Source: Candidatus Zipacnadia bacterium (lineage in GTDB: Bacteria > Armatimonadota > Zipacnadia > Zipacnadales > UBA5352). From it: DNA of 56,326 bases. The translations under genes and the position numbers were made by a program. Location of the stretch: positions 1 through 56,326 of the forward strand of contig JALGVE010000003.1 of NCBI GenBank assembly GCA_029820045.1, read 5' to 3'. The notes under the pieces are model-generated. The model made no database searches, was not told the DNA's origin, and worked only from the letters and a program-made list of their open reading frames with translations. This document shows positions 26,769-35,840 of the stretch, one piece after another (positions within the stretch are counted from its first letter, which is position 1; every line of letters begins with the position of its first letter).

Positions 26769-28250
26769 ATGCTCTACTTCGGCGACATTCACACTCACAA
26801 CGCGATCTCCTACGCCCACGGCTCCATCGAGCGCGGCTTCGAGATCGCCCAGGAGCACCTCGACTTCTTCTGCCTGACCGGCCAGGCGCAGTGGCCCGAC
26901 ATGCCCACCATGCCCGGCGACCGCCACATGATCTGGGTGGAAGGCGCCGAGAAGCATGAGAAGCTCTGGCCCGAGGGCTGCCGCATGGCGAGGGAGACCT
27001 ACCAGCCCGGCAAGTTCGTCACCTTTACCGGCTATGAGTGGCACTCGCTCAACGGGGACTACACTGTTGTCTACCCGCACGATCACGGGGAGCTGATCTT
27101 CGGCGACACCATCGAGGAGCTGGCGGAGAAGGTGCGGGCGACCGACGCGATCATGGTCCCCCATCATGTCGCGTACGCCAGGGGCTGGCGCGGCGTGGAC
27201 TGGAGCCGGTTCCCGGCCGACTTGTGTCCCATCGCCGAGGTGTACTCCGAGCACGGCAACTGCATGGACGACCGCGGCCTGCACCCGATGATCCTGCACA
27301 GCCTCGGCGGGGCCGTGACCAAGGGCACCATCTCGTATGCGCTGTCAAGGGGCCTGCGCTTCGGCCTGATTGCGAGTACCGACGACCACTGGGGCTATCC
27401 CGGCGCGTACCGGGAGGGCCTGGCCGCGGTATGGGCCGACGAGTTGACGCGAGAGTCCATCTGGGAGGCCATCAACGCGCGCCGCACCTACGCCGTCACC
27501 GGCGACCGCATCGTGCTGGAGTTCTTCCTCAACGAAAACCCCATGGGCTCGGAGATGGTCTTCGACAGCCAACGTGAGATGACGGTGCGGGTGGACGCGA
27601 TGGATGAGATAGACAAGGTGGAGGTTCTCAAGAACGGTCGTGTCGTGCACCGCGAGCATGTGCCGACCATCGTGCCGGGCGATCCCTTCCGGGGCGGGCG
27701 GGCGAAGATCCCGATCCGCTGGGGCTGGGGGCCCTGGGGGCAACTGGCGATGGAGCGCATCTGCGACTGGGAGGGGCAGATACGCGTGGCGGGTGCGCGT
27801 CTCATCAAGGCGACGCCGATGTTCCAGGCAGGCCCCTTCGACGAGGAGCGCCGCGACCGGCTCACCAGCGTGACCGAAGATGGCCTGCACTTGCAGTCCT
27901 TCACCTCGCGCAAGGATGCGTATCTCCAGGATGCCACGAAGGGTGTCATCCTGGAGGTCGAGGGAAGACCCGAGAGTCGGCTCATCATGGACTTCACAAA
28001 GCCCTCGGGCTTCCGAGTCGAGCGCAGCTTCGCCGAGATGATGGCCTCTGGCTCCAGCCACTTCACAGGGGAGTTCACGAGCGAGTCGGTGCTGGTGCAC
28101 CGGCTGCTGACACCCGAATCCTACGAGCTGGAGTTCACCTGGACCGACCGGTCAGACGATCCCGACACCAGCGACTACTACCTGGTCCGCGTCCAGCAGA
28201 TGAACGGGCAGATGGCGTGGAGCAGCCCGGTGTGGGTGGACGGGCGGTAG
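26769..28250 (+). CDS. PHP-domain / DUF3604-like protein
   Basis: 'MLYFGDIHTHNAISYAHGSIERGFEIAQEH', 'FVTFTGYEWHS', 'GLIASTDDHWGYPG'; start trimmed to ATG at 26769, preceded by ggagg. Confidence 0.8.
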   Translation: MLYFGDIHTHNAISYAHGSIERGFEIAQEHLDFFCLTGQAQWPDMPTMPGDRHMIWVEGAEKHEKLWPEGCRMARETYQPGKFVTFTGYEWHSLNGDYTVVYPHDHGELIFGDTIEELAEKVRATDAIMVPHHVAYARGWRGVDWSRFPADLCPIAEVYSEHGNCMDDRGLHPMILHSLGGAVTKGTISYALSRGLRFGLIASTDDHWGYPGAYREGLAAVWADELTRESIWEAINARRTYAVTGDRIVLEFFLNENPMGSEMVFDSQREMTVRVDAMDEIDKVEVLKNGRVVHREHVPTIVPGDPFRGGRAKIPIRWGWGPWGQLAMERICDWEGQIRVAGARLIKATPMFQAGPFDEERRDRLTSVTEDGLHLQSFTSRKDAYLQDATKGVILEVEGRPESRLIMDFTKPSGFRVERSFAEMMASGSSHFTGEFTSESVLVHRLLTPESYELEFTWTDRSDDPDTSDYYLVRVQQMNGQMAWSSPVWVDGR

Positions 28251-28259
28251 GCACGGCTG

Positions 28260-29360
28260 TCACGGGCCGATGATGGTCGCATCCGGGACTACTTGCCTGC
28301 TTGTCGGGTCAACCCTCAGCCCGCCGGAGACGAGGACATCACCGGATAGCAGCAGCGTCTCCTTCTGCTCGTGGACCGGGGTAGGCAGAGGCGACGCTGG
28401 ATAGAAGCAGCCTTCTCTCGGGTCGAAGACCTCGCAGGAGGCCACGGTATGCGGCCCGCCCTCGCCGTTGAAGCCGCCAGCAATGAGCACCCTCCCGTCG
28501 AGCAGTAAGGTCGCCGTGTGATCCATGCGCGGCTCGGTCATGTCCGGCCCGGCGGTGAACACGCCGGTCGCCGGGTCGAATAGCTCAGTGCTGGCAAGCT
28601 GCCCGCCCGCTTTCAGGCTGTTGCCGCCGGTTATCAGCACGCGCCCATCAGGCAGCAAGGTGGCGGTATGGCGGGAGCGCTCGGCCAGCATCCGACCGGT
28701 CGGCCGGAACTGACCGATGGCCGGTTCATACAGCTCCGCGGAAGCCAGGGTGCGCTCCTCAGGGTACTGCCCGCCGCCGGTGATGAGCACCCGACCATCC
28801 GCCAGCCGGCAGGCGGCGTGGCCGAAGCGGCTGAAGCCCATGTCGTCAGTACGCTCGAAGCTGTAGGTGGCAGGATCGAACAGGTCACACGCGGCAAGTG
28901 AGGTGACTCCGCCGACGAACCCGCCTGCGATGAGCACACGCCCATCGGCGATCAAGGTGGCCGTGTGCAGCTCACGCGGCGCGGACATCCTGCTCGTCAG
29001 GAAGACGAAGCGCCGGCCGTCGAACACTTCGGCGGTGCGAGAGGTCGAGTAGGGCAGGATGAAGCCGCCGGCGATGAGGACGCTGCCGTCAGGCAGCAGC
29101 GTCGCGGTGTGAAAGGCGCGGCACTTGTGGCCTCGTGGCCCGTGCAGGAACTGCCCCGTGGTCGGGTCGAAGATCTCACTGCCGATGACAAAGCCGTCGC
29201 CCGCGCCGAGGCCGCCGTATATCAGCACTCGGCCGTCGTGCAGCAGCGTCGCGGTGTGCGCGTAGCGTGCCGTAAGCATCTGCGCCTGAGCCGAGGCCAG
29301 GCCGGTAACGCACATCAGGATGACTGCGGCAAGCTCTCGTCCTGCTCGTAGCATGACCAT
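28260..29360 (-). CDS. Kelch-repeat (galactose-oxidase-like) beta-propeller protein
   Basis: Repeated 'HTATLLPDGRVLIAGG...ELFDPATG' blades; signal peptide. Confidence 0.88.
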   Translation of the reverse strand: MVMLRAGRELAAVILMCVTGLASAQAQMLTARYAHTATLLHDGRVLIYGGLGAGDGFVIGSEIFDPTTGQFLHGPRGHKCRAFHTATLLPDGSVLIAGGFILPYSTSRTAEVFDGRRFVFLTSRMSAPRELHTATLIADGRVLIAGGFVGGVTSLAACDLFDPATYSFERTDDMGFSRFGHAACRLADGRVLITGGGQYPEERTLASAELYEPAIGQFRPTGRMLAERSRHTATLLPDGRVLITGGNSLKAGGQLASTELFDPATGVFTAGPDMTEPRMDHTATLLLDGRVLIAGGFNGEGGPHTVASCEVFDPREGCFYPASPLPTPVHEQKETLLLSGDVLVSGGLRVDPTSRQVVPDATIIGP

Positions 29361-29460
29361 CTCCGCGAGATGCTTTCAGGATCGGGATGATTCACTTGTT
29401 TCCCTGAGGCGAGCGAACAGCCCTCCTGAGAAGCCACCAGGAAACAGGTGATTGTCGTCG

Positions 29461-29880
29461 CCAGCATCCGGAATCGTGATGACATGGCGTAACAGCGCAC
29501 TCTGGTGGTCGCATAGTGGTGCAGGCTGCCTCGCCTGCACACACTAGCGAGGAATCCAGTGGCGAGGGTGCGTGGCCTAGAGGGCGGCCACCGGGCAGGT
29601 GGAGTGTGGCCGGTTTCGCATGGTCTGGGAGAGACGTGCAGGGCCCTCCTTCACAGGGGCTGCGACACTGGCGCCAAGCCTTGCTCTTGGGAGGCGCGAC
29701 ATTCGTGTCGCGCACGGCCTCCTCTTCAGGGGGTGCGACATTCCTGTCGCGCACGGCAAACGGCCGCCGACAAGAATGTCGGCGCCCCTTCTGGTTGTAT
29801 GATTGCGCAGGCGCGGGCGCCTGCGCTACCATGACAGCGCCCGGAAGCCTGCATCCTCATCACGATGCTGGATGCTGCCA
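29461..29880. repeat. ~420-bp region bounded by inverted copies of repeat family C, containing several short hairpins
   Basis: ccagcatccggaatcgtgatga (29461) and tcatcacgatgctggatgctgcca (29857-29880) in inverse orientation; internal gcgaca-ttcg-tgtcgc, gcgaca-ttcc-tgtcgc, gccgaca-agaa-tgtcggc. Confidence 0.65.
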
Positions 29881-29895
29881 TTGTCGTCGTTCTGC

Positions 29896-29925
29896 TTGAC
29901 AGGGGCGGTGGGGCTGCGGTAGACT
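29896..29925 (+). promoter_or_regulatory. Candidate sigma70-type promoter upstream of rsmA
   Basis: TTGACA (29896-29901) - 18 bp - TAGACT (29920-29925). Confidence 0.45.
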
Positions 29926-30037
29926 TCGAGTGTGTGGGGCGCCGCGTTCGCCCGTTGGCGAGGCGGCGTCCCTGCGTCAATAAAGGACACCTCCGCGCGC
30001 CCCGCCAACGGAAACGCCGGACGAGGTTCTCAAGCCC

Positions 30038-30895
30038 ATGGGTCGGTCCGAAAGCCCTCGACAGACGCTGCGCCGCTTCGGCCTGCGGGCCCGCAAAGGG
30101 CTGGGCCAGCACTTCCTGGTCAGTCAGGAGGTCGCCGACCGCATCGCTGGGTCCGCGCTCGACGAAGAGCCGGACGGCGTCCTGGAGATCGGCCCTGGCC
30201 TGGGGATTCTCACCGAGCGTCTCGCGGCCTCGGGCCTGCCCATGGTGGCAATTGAGAAGGACGAGGCGATGCGGGAGCCGCTCGCGGAGATACAGGCACG
30301 CCATGCCAACCTGGAACTCCGCTACCAGGACGTGCTTCGGGCCGAGCTGGACGATCTGACGAAGCGCGGCGCATGGGTCGCCATCGGCAATCTACCGTAT
30401 CAGATAACCTCGCCGCTGCTTGACAAGCTGCTGACGACTGAGCCACCCTTCAAGGCCGTCGTGGTGACGGTGCAGAAGGAGGTCGGGGAGCGGCTGTGCG
30501 CTGAGCCGGGCACGAAGCAATACGGCGCGCTGACGCTGCTGGTGCGGTTCTACGCCGAGGAGCCGAGAAGCGTCTGCTCGCTGGGGCCGAGAGCCTTTCA
30601 CCCGCCGCCGAAGGTCGAGTCGGTCGCGGTCAAGATGCTGCCAAGGGATCGGCCGCCGCTCGGTGAACACCAGCGGGACCTGTTCTTCGCCCTGGTGCGC
30701 GCCTCCTTCAGACAGCGGCGGAAGAAGCTACGCAACGCGCTGAGCATCTCGGGAGAGCTCGGGCTGGATAAGGCGCAGGCCCAGCAAGCCCTGCGGCGGG
30801 CGCACATCGAGCCGGGCCGTCGCGGGGAAACGCTCAGCCTGGCGGAGTTCCTGACGCTGACCGAGGCGACCCGACAGGTGACGGCGGAACTCTGA
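30038..30895 (+). CDS. rsmA: 16S rRNA (adenine1518-N6/adenine1519-N6)-dimethyltransferase
   Basis: 'RARKGLGQHFLVSQEVADRIAGSALDEEPDGVLEIGPGLGILTERLA' and 'WVAIGNLPYQITSPLLDKLL' KsgA motifs. Confidence 0.96.
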   Translation: MGRSESPRQTLRRFGLRARKGLGQHFLVSQEVADRIAGSALDEEPDGVLEIGPGLGILTERLAASGLPMVAIEKDEAMREPLAEIQARHANLELRYQDVLRAELDDLTKRGAWVAIGNLPYQITSPLLDKLLTTEPPFKAVVVTVQKEVGERLCAEPGTKQYGALTLLVRFYAEEPRSVCSLGPRAFHPPPKVESVAVKMLPRDRPPLGEHQRDLFFALVRASFRQRRKKLRNALSISGELGLDKAQAQQALRRAHIEPGRRGETLSLAEFLTLTEATRQVTAEL

Positions 30896-30906
30896 GGTGG
30901 CCGCCG

Positions 30907-31788
30907 ATGTCGCGAGTGCGGCTGAGTTCTTACTGCAAGGTCAACCTCTGCCTCGAGATACTCGGCAGGCGCGATGACGGTTATCACGAGTTGAGCACCA
31001 TTTTTCAGACCGTGTCGCTGGCCGACTATCTGACTCTGCAAGTTGGCGGACGGCACATTGAGATACGGGTGCCCGGCGCAGGCGCTCCTGCCGGGCCGGA
31101 TAACCTGGCCTGGCGGGCGGCGGAGGCCTACCAACGACTGCGCGGCTGGCCTGACGGCCTCCTCATCGAGCTGGACAAGCGCGTGCCCTCCGGCGCCGGC
31201 CTCGGCGGCGGAAGCAGCAACGCCGCGGCGGTGCTGAACGGGCTGCGAATGCTGGATGACCAGCCGCCCGCTCGTGCCGCGCTGCTGCGCCTGGCCACGG
31301 AACTGGGCTCCGATGTGGCCTTTTTCCTTGAGGGCGGGACGGCGCTGGGGCGTGGCAGAGGAGAGCGGCTTGAGGCCTTGCCGCTCCCCGGCAACTGCTG
31401 GTTCACGCTGATCCGGCCCGAGCTGCACATCTCGACCGCCGAGGCGTACGGGCTGCTCGAAACCGGCGACTTCAGCGACGGAGCGAGGGCGGAGGCGATG
31501 GCCGAGGCGCTTCGGCGGGGCGCAGGTGCGGAGGTCATAGCAAAGCACATCTTCAACGGCTTCACGCGGGCGCTGGTCGCCCGCTGGTCGCAGCTTGGCG
31601 AGCTTACGGAGGCCCTTACGAACGCGGGAGCCTCGGCGGCTGCCATCAGCGGCTCCGGCTCGGCGGCCTTCGGCCTGTTCGCGGATGCCGAGAGCGCCCA
31701 TGCGGCAGCACAAATGCTGCGCAATGGCGATTTGTGGGCTACGGTCGTTGAGCCGACCCACCGCGGCTTCCAGGTGATGGATACGTGA
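30907..31788 (+). CDS. ispE: 4-diphosphocytidyl-2-C-methyl-D-erythritol kinase
   Basis: 'SYCKVNLCLEILGRRDDGYHELSTIFQTVSLAD' and 'KRVPSGAGLGGGSSNAAAVL' GHMP kinase motif. Confidence 0.95.
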   Translation: MSRVRLSSYCKVNLCLEILGRRDDGYHELSTIFQTVSLADYLTLQVGGRHIEIRVPGAGAPAGPDNLAWRAAEAYQRLRGWPDGLLIELDKRVPSGAGLGGGSSNAAAVLNGLRMLDDQPPARAALLRLATELGSDVAFFLEGGTALGRGRGERLEALPLPGNCWFTLIRPELHISTAEAYGLLETGDFSDGARAEAMAEALRRGAGAEVIAKHIFNGFTRALVARWSQLGELTEALTNAGASAAAISGSGSAAFGLFADAESAHAAAQMLRNGDLWATVVEPTHRGFQVMDT

Positions 31789-31804
31789 GTGGCGGGTGAG
31801 AGCG

Positions 31805-32608
31805 ATGAGCGAGAGTACAGAGCAGATGCCGGTGGCCGTCCTGGCCGGAGGCGGTCCCGATGACAAGGTAGCCAAGGCCACCGGCGCGCCGTGCAAGGCC
31901 CTGGCAGAGGTTGGCGGCCGGCCGCTGGTAGCATGGGTGCTGGACGCCCTCAACGGCGCTGAGCTGGTCTCGGAGATCGTCGTCGTTCAGGGGCCCGCGC
32001 AGCCTCTCAGCGAGCAACTCGTCGCCCCCGCGCGGCTCGCGACGGCGCGGGGCCCGGAAGTCCTGGACACCTTCCGCGCCGCGGTGGCGGCCCTGCCTGA
32101 GAGCGAACGTATCCTGTGCGTGACGGCGGATCTGCCATTGCTTACCTCAGAGGCGATTGACGACTTCGTAGGCTCTTGTCTTCCGCTCCAAGCTGAGGTA
32201 TCATACGCAATCGTAGCGGCGGATGCAGTCGAACGCGCCGCGCCAGGGCGCGGGAAGACGGTAGCGAGGCTGCGCGAAGGACGTGTCACCGGTGGCGGTG
32301 CGGCGTGCGTCTCGCGTCGCTTCATTCTTGAATATGGCCCGAGCATCGCGGAGGTCTTCGCCCGGCGCAAGAGCAAGCTGGGCATGCTTAGCATGTTCGG
32401 ATGGGCCTTCGTGCTGAGGCTGGCGTTGGGGCGGCTATCCGTCACCGAGCTGGAGAAGCGCGCCTCGGAGATGCTTGGGTGCACCCTGCAAGCGGTGAGG
32501 TCGGAGTATGCCGGCCTTGCCTTGGATGTGGACAACGCGGACGACTTGGAGCTGGCCGGGCGACACGTCGGCCAGTTGACCCATGACAAGCGATCATCGC
32601 AAGAGTAG
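31805..32608 (+). CDS. MobA-like NTP transferase domain protein
   Basis: 'MPVAVLAGGGPDDKVAKATGAPCKALAEVGGRPLVAWVLDAL', 'CVTADLPLLTSEAID', C-terminal 'ALDVDNADDLELA'. Confidence 0.85.
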   Translation: MSESTEQMPVAVLAGGGPDDKVAKATGAPCKALAEVGGRPLVAWVLDALNGAELVSEIVVVQGPAQPLSEQLVAPARLATARGPEVLDTFRAAVAALPESERILCVTADLPLLTSEAIDDFVGSCLPLQAEVSYAIVAADAVERAAPGRGKTVARLREGRVTGGGAACVSRRFILEYGPSIAEVFARRKSKLGMLSMFGWAFVLRLALGRLSVTELEKRASEMLGCTLQAVRSEYAGLALDVDNADDLELAGRHVGQLTHDKRSSQE

Positions 32609-32609
32609 C

Positions 32610-32684
32610 TGGGGCGTCGCCAAGCGGTAAGGCGCGGGACTTTGGATCCCGTATTCGCAGGTTCGAATCCTGCCGCCCCAGCCA
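32610..32684 (+). tRNA. tRNA-Gln (anticodon TTG), CCA encoded
   Basis: TGGGGCG...CGGGACTTTGGATCCCG...GCAGGTTCGAATCCTGC-CGCCCCA-G-CCA folds as a full cloverleaf. Confidence 0.95.
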
Positions 32685-32737
32685 GAAGGGTTCTACGCAC
32701 CGTGTACCCCGCAGTTCAGGGCCAGGAGGGGCCAACA

Positions 32738-33466
32738 ATGGAACTCGCCGAACTGAGAGCCGAGATGCGCGAAGAGACGGGCAAAGGACCCGCACGGCGC
32801 TTGCGCCGCCGGGGCCTGATACCCGGTGTCGCTTACGGGCTGAGTCAGGAGACGGTACACCTGGCGGTACACGCCGCCGAGCTTGACCGTGTCCTGCACA
32901 CCTCGGAGCGCGCCAACGTGCTGATAGACCTGGAGATACCCGGCAGAGAGAAAGTGGAGGACACGGCCAGCATCATCAAGGAGATCCAGCGCGACCCGGT
33001 CACGCGAGCTCCGCTGAACGTGGATTTCCAGTGGATCTCGCTCACGGACAGGATCACCGTCGAGGTGCCGGTGGAGGTGACCGGAAGCGCCCCCGGAGTC
33101 GTGGACGACGGCGGCATGGTTCAGCAGCAGATGCACACCGTGGAGGTCTCATGCCTGCCCACGGATATCCCCGACCGCATCATCGCCAACATTGACGGTA
33201 TGCACATCGGGGACGCTCTGCACGTGGGCGCTCTCCAGGCCGTCAGCGACGTGGAGATCCTCGCGGACGCCGACGAAGTCCTGCTGTCAATAGCCGCTCC
33301 CATCAGGGAAGAGGACTTGGAGGTGCGCGTGGACGAGGCCGAGCTTGAGCAGCTTGTTGACCTGGAGGCCGCTGAGGAGTTGGCTCCGGAGGAAGCCGAG
33401 GAAGCGGCCGAGGAAGCGGAGGAGGCGGAGGAGGCGGCCGAGGAAGCAGAGGCGGATTCCGAATAG
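32738..33466 (+). CDS. rplY: 50S ribosomal protein L25 (Ctc type) with acidic Glu/Ala tail
   Basis: 'MELAELREMREETGKGPARRLRRRGLIPGVAYG'-type start (MELAELRAEMREETGKGPARRLRRRGLIPGVAYG), 'RDPVTRAPLNVDFQWISLTDRITVEVPVEVTG'. Start trimmed because the longer ORF overlaps the tRNA. Confidence 0.93.
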   Translation: MELAELRAEMREETGKGPARRLRRRGLIPGVAYGLSQETVHLAVHAAELDRVLHTSERANVLIDLEIPGREKVEDTASIIKEIQRDPVTRAPLNVDFQWISLTDRITVEVPVEVTGSAPGVVDDGGMVQQQMHTVEVSCLPTDIPDRIIANIDGMHIGDALHVGALQAVSDVEILADADEVLLSIAAPIREEDLEVRVDEAELEQLVDLEAAEELAPEEAEEAAEEAEEAEEAAEEAEADSE

Positions 33467-33487
33467 CCCGATTGCTGGAGCAAGCGC

Positions 33488-34045
33488 ATGTGGGGCATCG
33501 TCGGCCTCGGTAACATCGGCCCGGACTACGAGGACACCAGGCATAATGTCGGCTTTGACACGGTGGACGCCTTGGCGCGCGTCCACCGTGTGCGTTTGCG
33601 CCGTGGCCGGGCGGCGGCGGTGCTGGGTGAGGGCGAGGTCAAGGGCACGGAGGTTGTGCTGGCTAAGCCGCTGACGATGATGAACGCCAGCGGCGTCGCT
33701 GTCGCCCGCATCTGTTACCTCTATGACCTCCAGCCTGAGAACCTCATCATCGTCGTGGATGACATCAACCTTGACCTGGGCAAGCTGCGCCTGCGCCGGC
33801 GCGGCTCCGAGGGCGGTCATAGGGGCCTGAGGTCCATCACCGAGCGGCTCGGCACGAAGGACTACCCGCGCCTGCGCCTCGGTATCGGCGCCCCGCCCGG
33901 CGACGTGGACGCGCGCGACTACGTGCTCTCTCCCTTCACCAAGCCGGAGTTGGAAGAGGCGCAGGCCATGATAGAACGTGCCAGGCGGGCCATCGAGTGC
34001 GCGCTGACCGATGGCTTTGAGGCAGCGATGAACGAGTTCAACTAA
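33488..34045 (+). CDS. pth: Peptidyl-tRNA hydrolase
   Basis: 'VGLGNIGPDYEDTRHNVGFDTVDALA', 'AKPLTMMNASGVAV', 'GSEGGHRGLRSI'. Confidence 0.96.
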   Translation: MWGIVGLGNIGPDYEDTRHNVGFDTVDALARVHRVRLRRGRAAAVLGEGEVKGTEVVLAKPLTMMNASGVAVARICYLYDLQPENLIIVVDDINLDLGKLRLRRRGSEGGHRGLRSITERLGTKDYPRLRLGIGAPPGDVDARDYVLSPFTKPELEEAQAMIERARRAIECALTDGFEAAMNEFN

Positions 34046-34053
34046 TCTGTAGC

Positions 34054-34076
34054 GCGGCGCTCCCCACGAGCGCCGC
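34054..34076. terminator. Hairpin after pth (9-bp stem, 5-nt loop; no T-tract)
   Basis: gcggcgctc-cccac-gagcgccgc. Confidence 0.35.
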
Positions 34077-34096
34077 CCGCCCGAAAACAAAGTATA

Positions 34097-34813
34097 ATGG
34101 CACGCAGGTTCAGCAAGACCTCCGTCCCGAGACGTTCAATCAGCCCCCTCGGCTGGGCGGGCATCGGTTGCGGCCTCACGGTCGCGCTGGGCCTCATCGC
34201 TGTCGTGGTGGCATATGTGCTTGCCGTGTCCCAGCCCCCACCACCGCCGGAGGCGGCTCATTCGCACGCGCCAACTACCTCCACCGACACCGGCGGGCAG
34301 CCAAGCCCGTCACCGTCTGCGACGCCGTCAAGCCCATCGTCCCCTACCACTTCCTCAAGGCCAACCGCCGCCCCGAGTCTCGAAGCTCAGCTCAAGCAGG
34401 CTCATGAAGCCGGTCGCTCCGAGCGGGCGGTGCCGGTGCGCCTGACCATCCGGCAGGCTGAACTCAACTCCTATCTAGCCCGGGAGACGGCCCGCGGAGG
34501 TGACGTGCAGAACGCTCAGGTCTACTTCGGCGAAGGCACCGTGGTGACCACGGGGCGAGTGGGGTGGCAGGGACGAAGCGCCTACGTGACCGTGCGCGCC
34601 CATCCGGTCATCGCAGACGGCAATGTTGACCTCATGGTTGACGACGTCGCCATCGGGCGGCTGCCCGCGCCCGGCGCGCTGCGCCAGCAGGCGCAGGATC
34701 GCCTCAACGACGCCCTGGACAAGCTCCTAGGCCGCGAGCGCTTCCGGGTCGAGAGCGTGCGCGTGCAGCCGGGAGTGATGATCGTCGAGGGCTCGAGCGG
34801 GGGACGGCGCTGA
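34097..34813 (+). CDS. Hypothetical membrane-anchored protein with Pro/Ser/Thr-rich linker
   Basis: N-terminal TM 'GCGLTVALGLIAVVVAYVLAV' followed by a P/S/T linker and a conserved-looking C-terminal domain. Confidence 0.6.
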   Translation: MARRFSKTSVPRRSISPLGWAGIGCGLTVALGLIAVVVAYVLAVSQPPPPPEAAHSHAPTTSTDTGGQPSPSPSATPSSPSSPTTSSRPTAAPSLEAQLKQAHEAGRSERAVPVRLTIRQAELNSYLARETARGGDVQNAQVYFGEGTVVTTGRVGWQGRSAYVTVRAHPVIADGNVDLMVDDVAIGRLPAPGALRQQAQDRLNDALDKLLGRERFRVESVRVQPGVMIVEGSSGGRR

Positions 34814-34853
34814 GCAATATGACAGCTATCCCCATCCGCGCAAGTGAACGTCC

Positions 34854-35840
34854 ATGATAGTTGCAGTCATTGCCCTGGGGCTGCTCGCGCTCTGCCTGAT
34901 CGCGCTGCTCTTGCGAACGCTGGCCAAGGGCGAGCGAACGCAGCTCCGGACGACGCGCCTGCGGGTGCGCGTGCCCGGACTCCCCGACGCCCTGTCGGGC
35001 TGGACGCTCGCCTTTCTATCCGACCTACATGTGGGCCGCATGTACGTCTCCGAGGAGCAGCTCCTCGGGGCCCTCGAAGAGGTTGACCCCGACTACCTCG
35101 CCCTGGGAGGTGATTACGCCGCGCGCCCCATGTACCATGACACGGCCCTTGCACTGCTGAGGCGATTCGCACAACGCTGGCCCACAGTCTGCACACTGGG
35201 CAACACCGATCGCTACCAGAAGTGGGACGGCGAGCGCCTTCGCAAACAGTTGGAGGAGGCGGGAGCCAGGCTCCTGGTGAATGAGTCGCATCAGGTGCAG
35301 GTGGGCGCCGCGACGGTCGAGTTCGTCGGCCTCGACGAACCCCTGCACGGAAGCGCGGACGTGGAGAGGGCGCTGCAGAACGCGGAGGAGAGCCCTTCCT
35401 TGCGCGTGGCAATCGCGCACTCGCCGGCTGTCTGGCGTGAGCTGGAACACCTCGGCGCGCACATCCTGCTCTGCGGGCACACTCACGGCGGACAGGTGCG
35501 GGTGCCGGGGCTGGAGGCGTTTGCGGTGCATCCAGGCGTGCCGCGGCGGCTCTCCGCCGGCCTGTTCTGCTACCATCACAGGGGCGCCGCGCGGCCGCGC
35601 ATGGAGCGCCTCGCCAGCCACTGGCGCATACTGAGCCGTCCGCTCCGTCCTATCACAGCGAGCACCGCCAGCGGCCCCTTGCTCTACGTCACACGCGGTG
35701 TCGGCGCCACCGGGCCCAGGGTACGGCTGTTCTGCCCTCCGGAACTGGTAGCAATCGAGTTCGTGCCCGATGACGAAGGCAGCGTCGAGGAGGTCGGGGA
35801 GCCTGACAGCGGAAGCGCCGGAGAGCGAGCAGGACGCTAG
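34854..35840 (+). CDS. Membrane-anchored metallophosphoesterase (YaeI-like)
   Basis: 'AFLSDLHVG', 'LGGDYA', 'TLGNTDR', 'ILLCGHTHGGQVRVPG' calcineurin-like motifs. Confidence 0.9.
   Translation: MIVAVIALGLLALCLIALLLRTLAKGERTQLRTTRLRVRVPGLPDALSGWTLAFLSDLHVGRMYVSEEQLLGALEEVDPDYLALGGDYAARPMYHDTALALLRRFAQRWPTVCTLGNTDRYQKWDGERLRKQLEEAGARLLVNESHQVQVGAATVEFVGLDEPLHGSADVERALQNAEESPSLRVAIAHSPAVWRELEHLGAHILLCGHTHGGQVRVPGLEAFAVHPGVPRRLSAGLFCYHHRGAARPRMERLASHWRILSRPLRPITASTASGPLLYVTRGVGATGPRVRLFCPPELVAIEFVPDDEGSVEEVGEPDSGSAGERAGR

Noticed and set aside
30598-31953. 451-aa minus-strand ORF over rsmA/ispE
   Set aside because: Antisense artefact; rsmA and ispE motifs are unambiguous on the plus strand.
32642-32737. 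Longer N-terminus of the L25 ORF
   Set aside because: It overlaps the tRNA-Gln gene; the canonical L25 start is at 32738 with an upstream ggagg.
34093-34098. TATAAT overlapping the start codon of the 34097 ORF (possible leaderless start or -10)
   Set aside because: No matching -35 at proper spacing (region is the pth-proximal GC hairpin); insufficient evidence.
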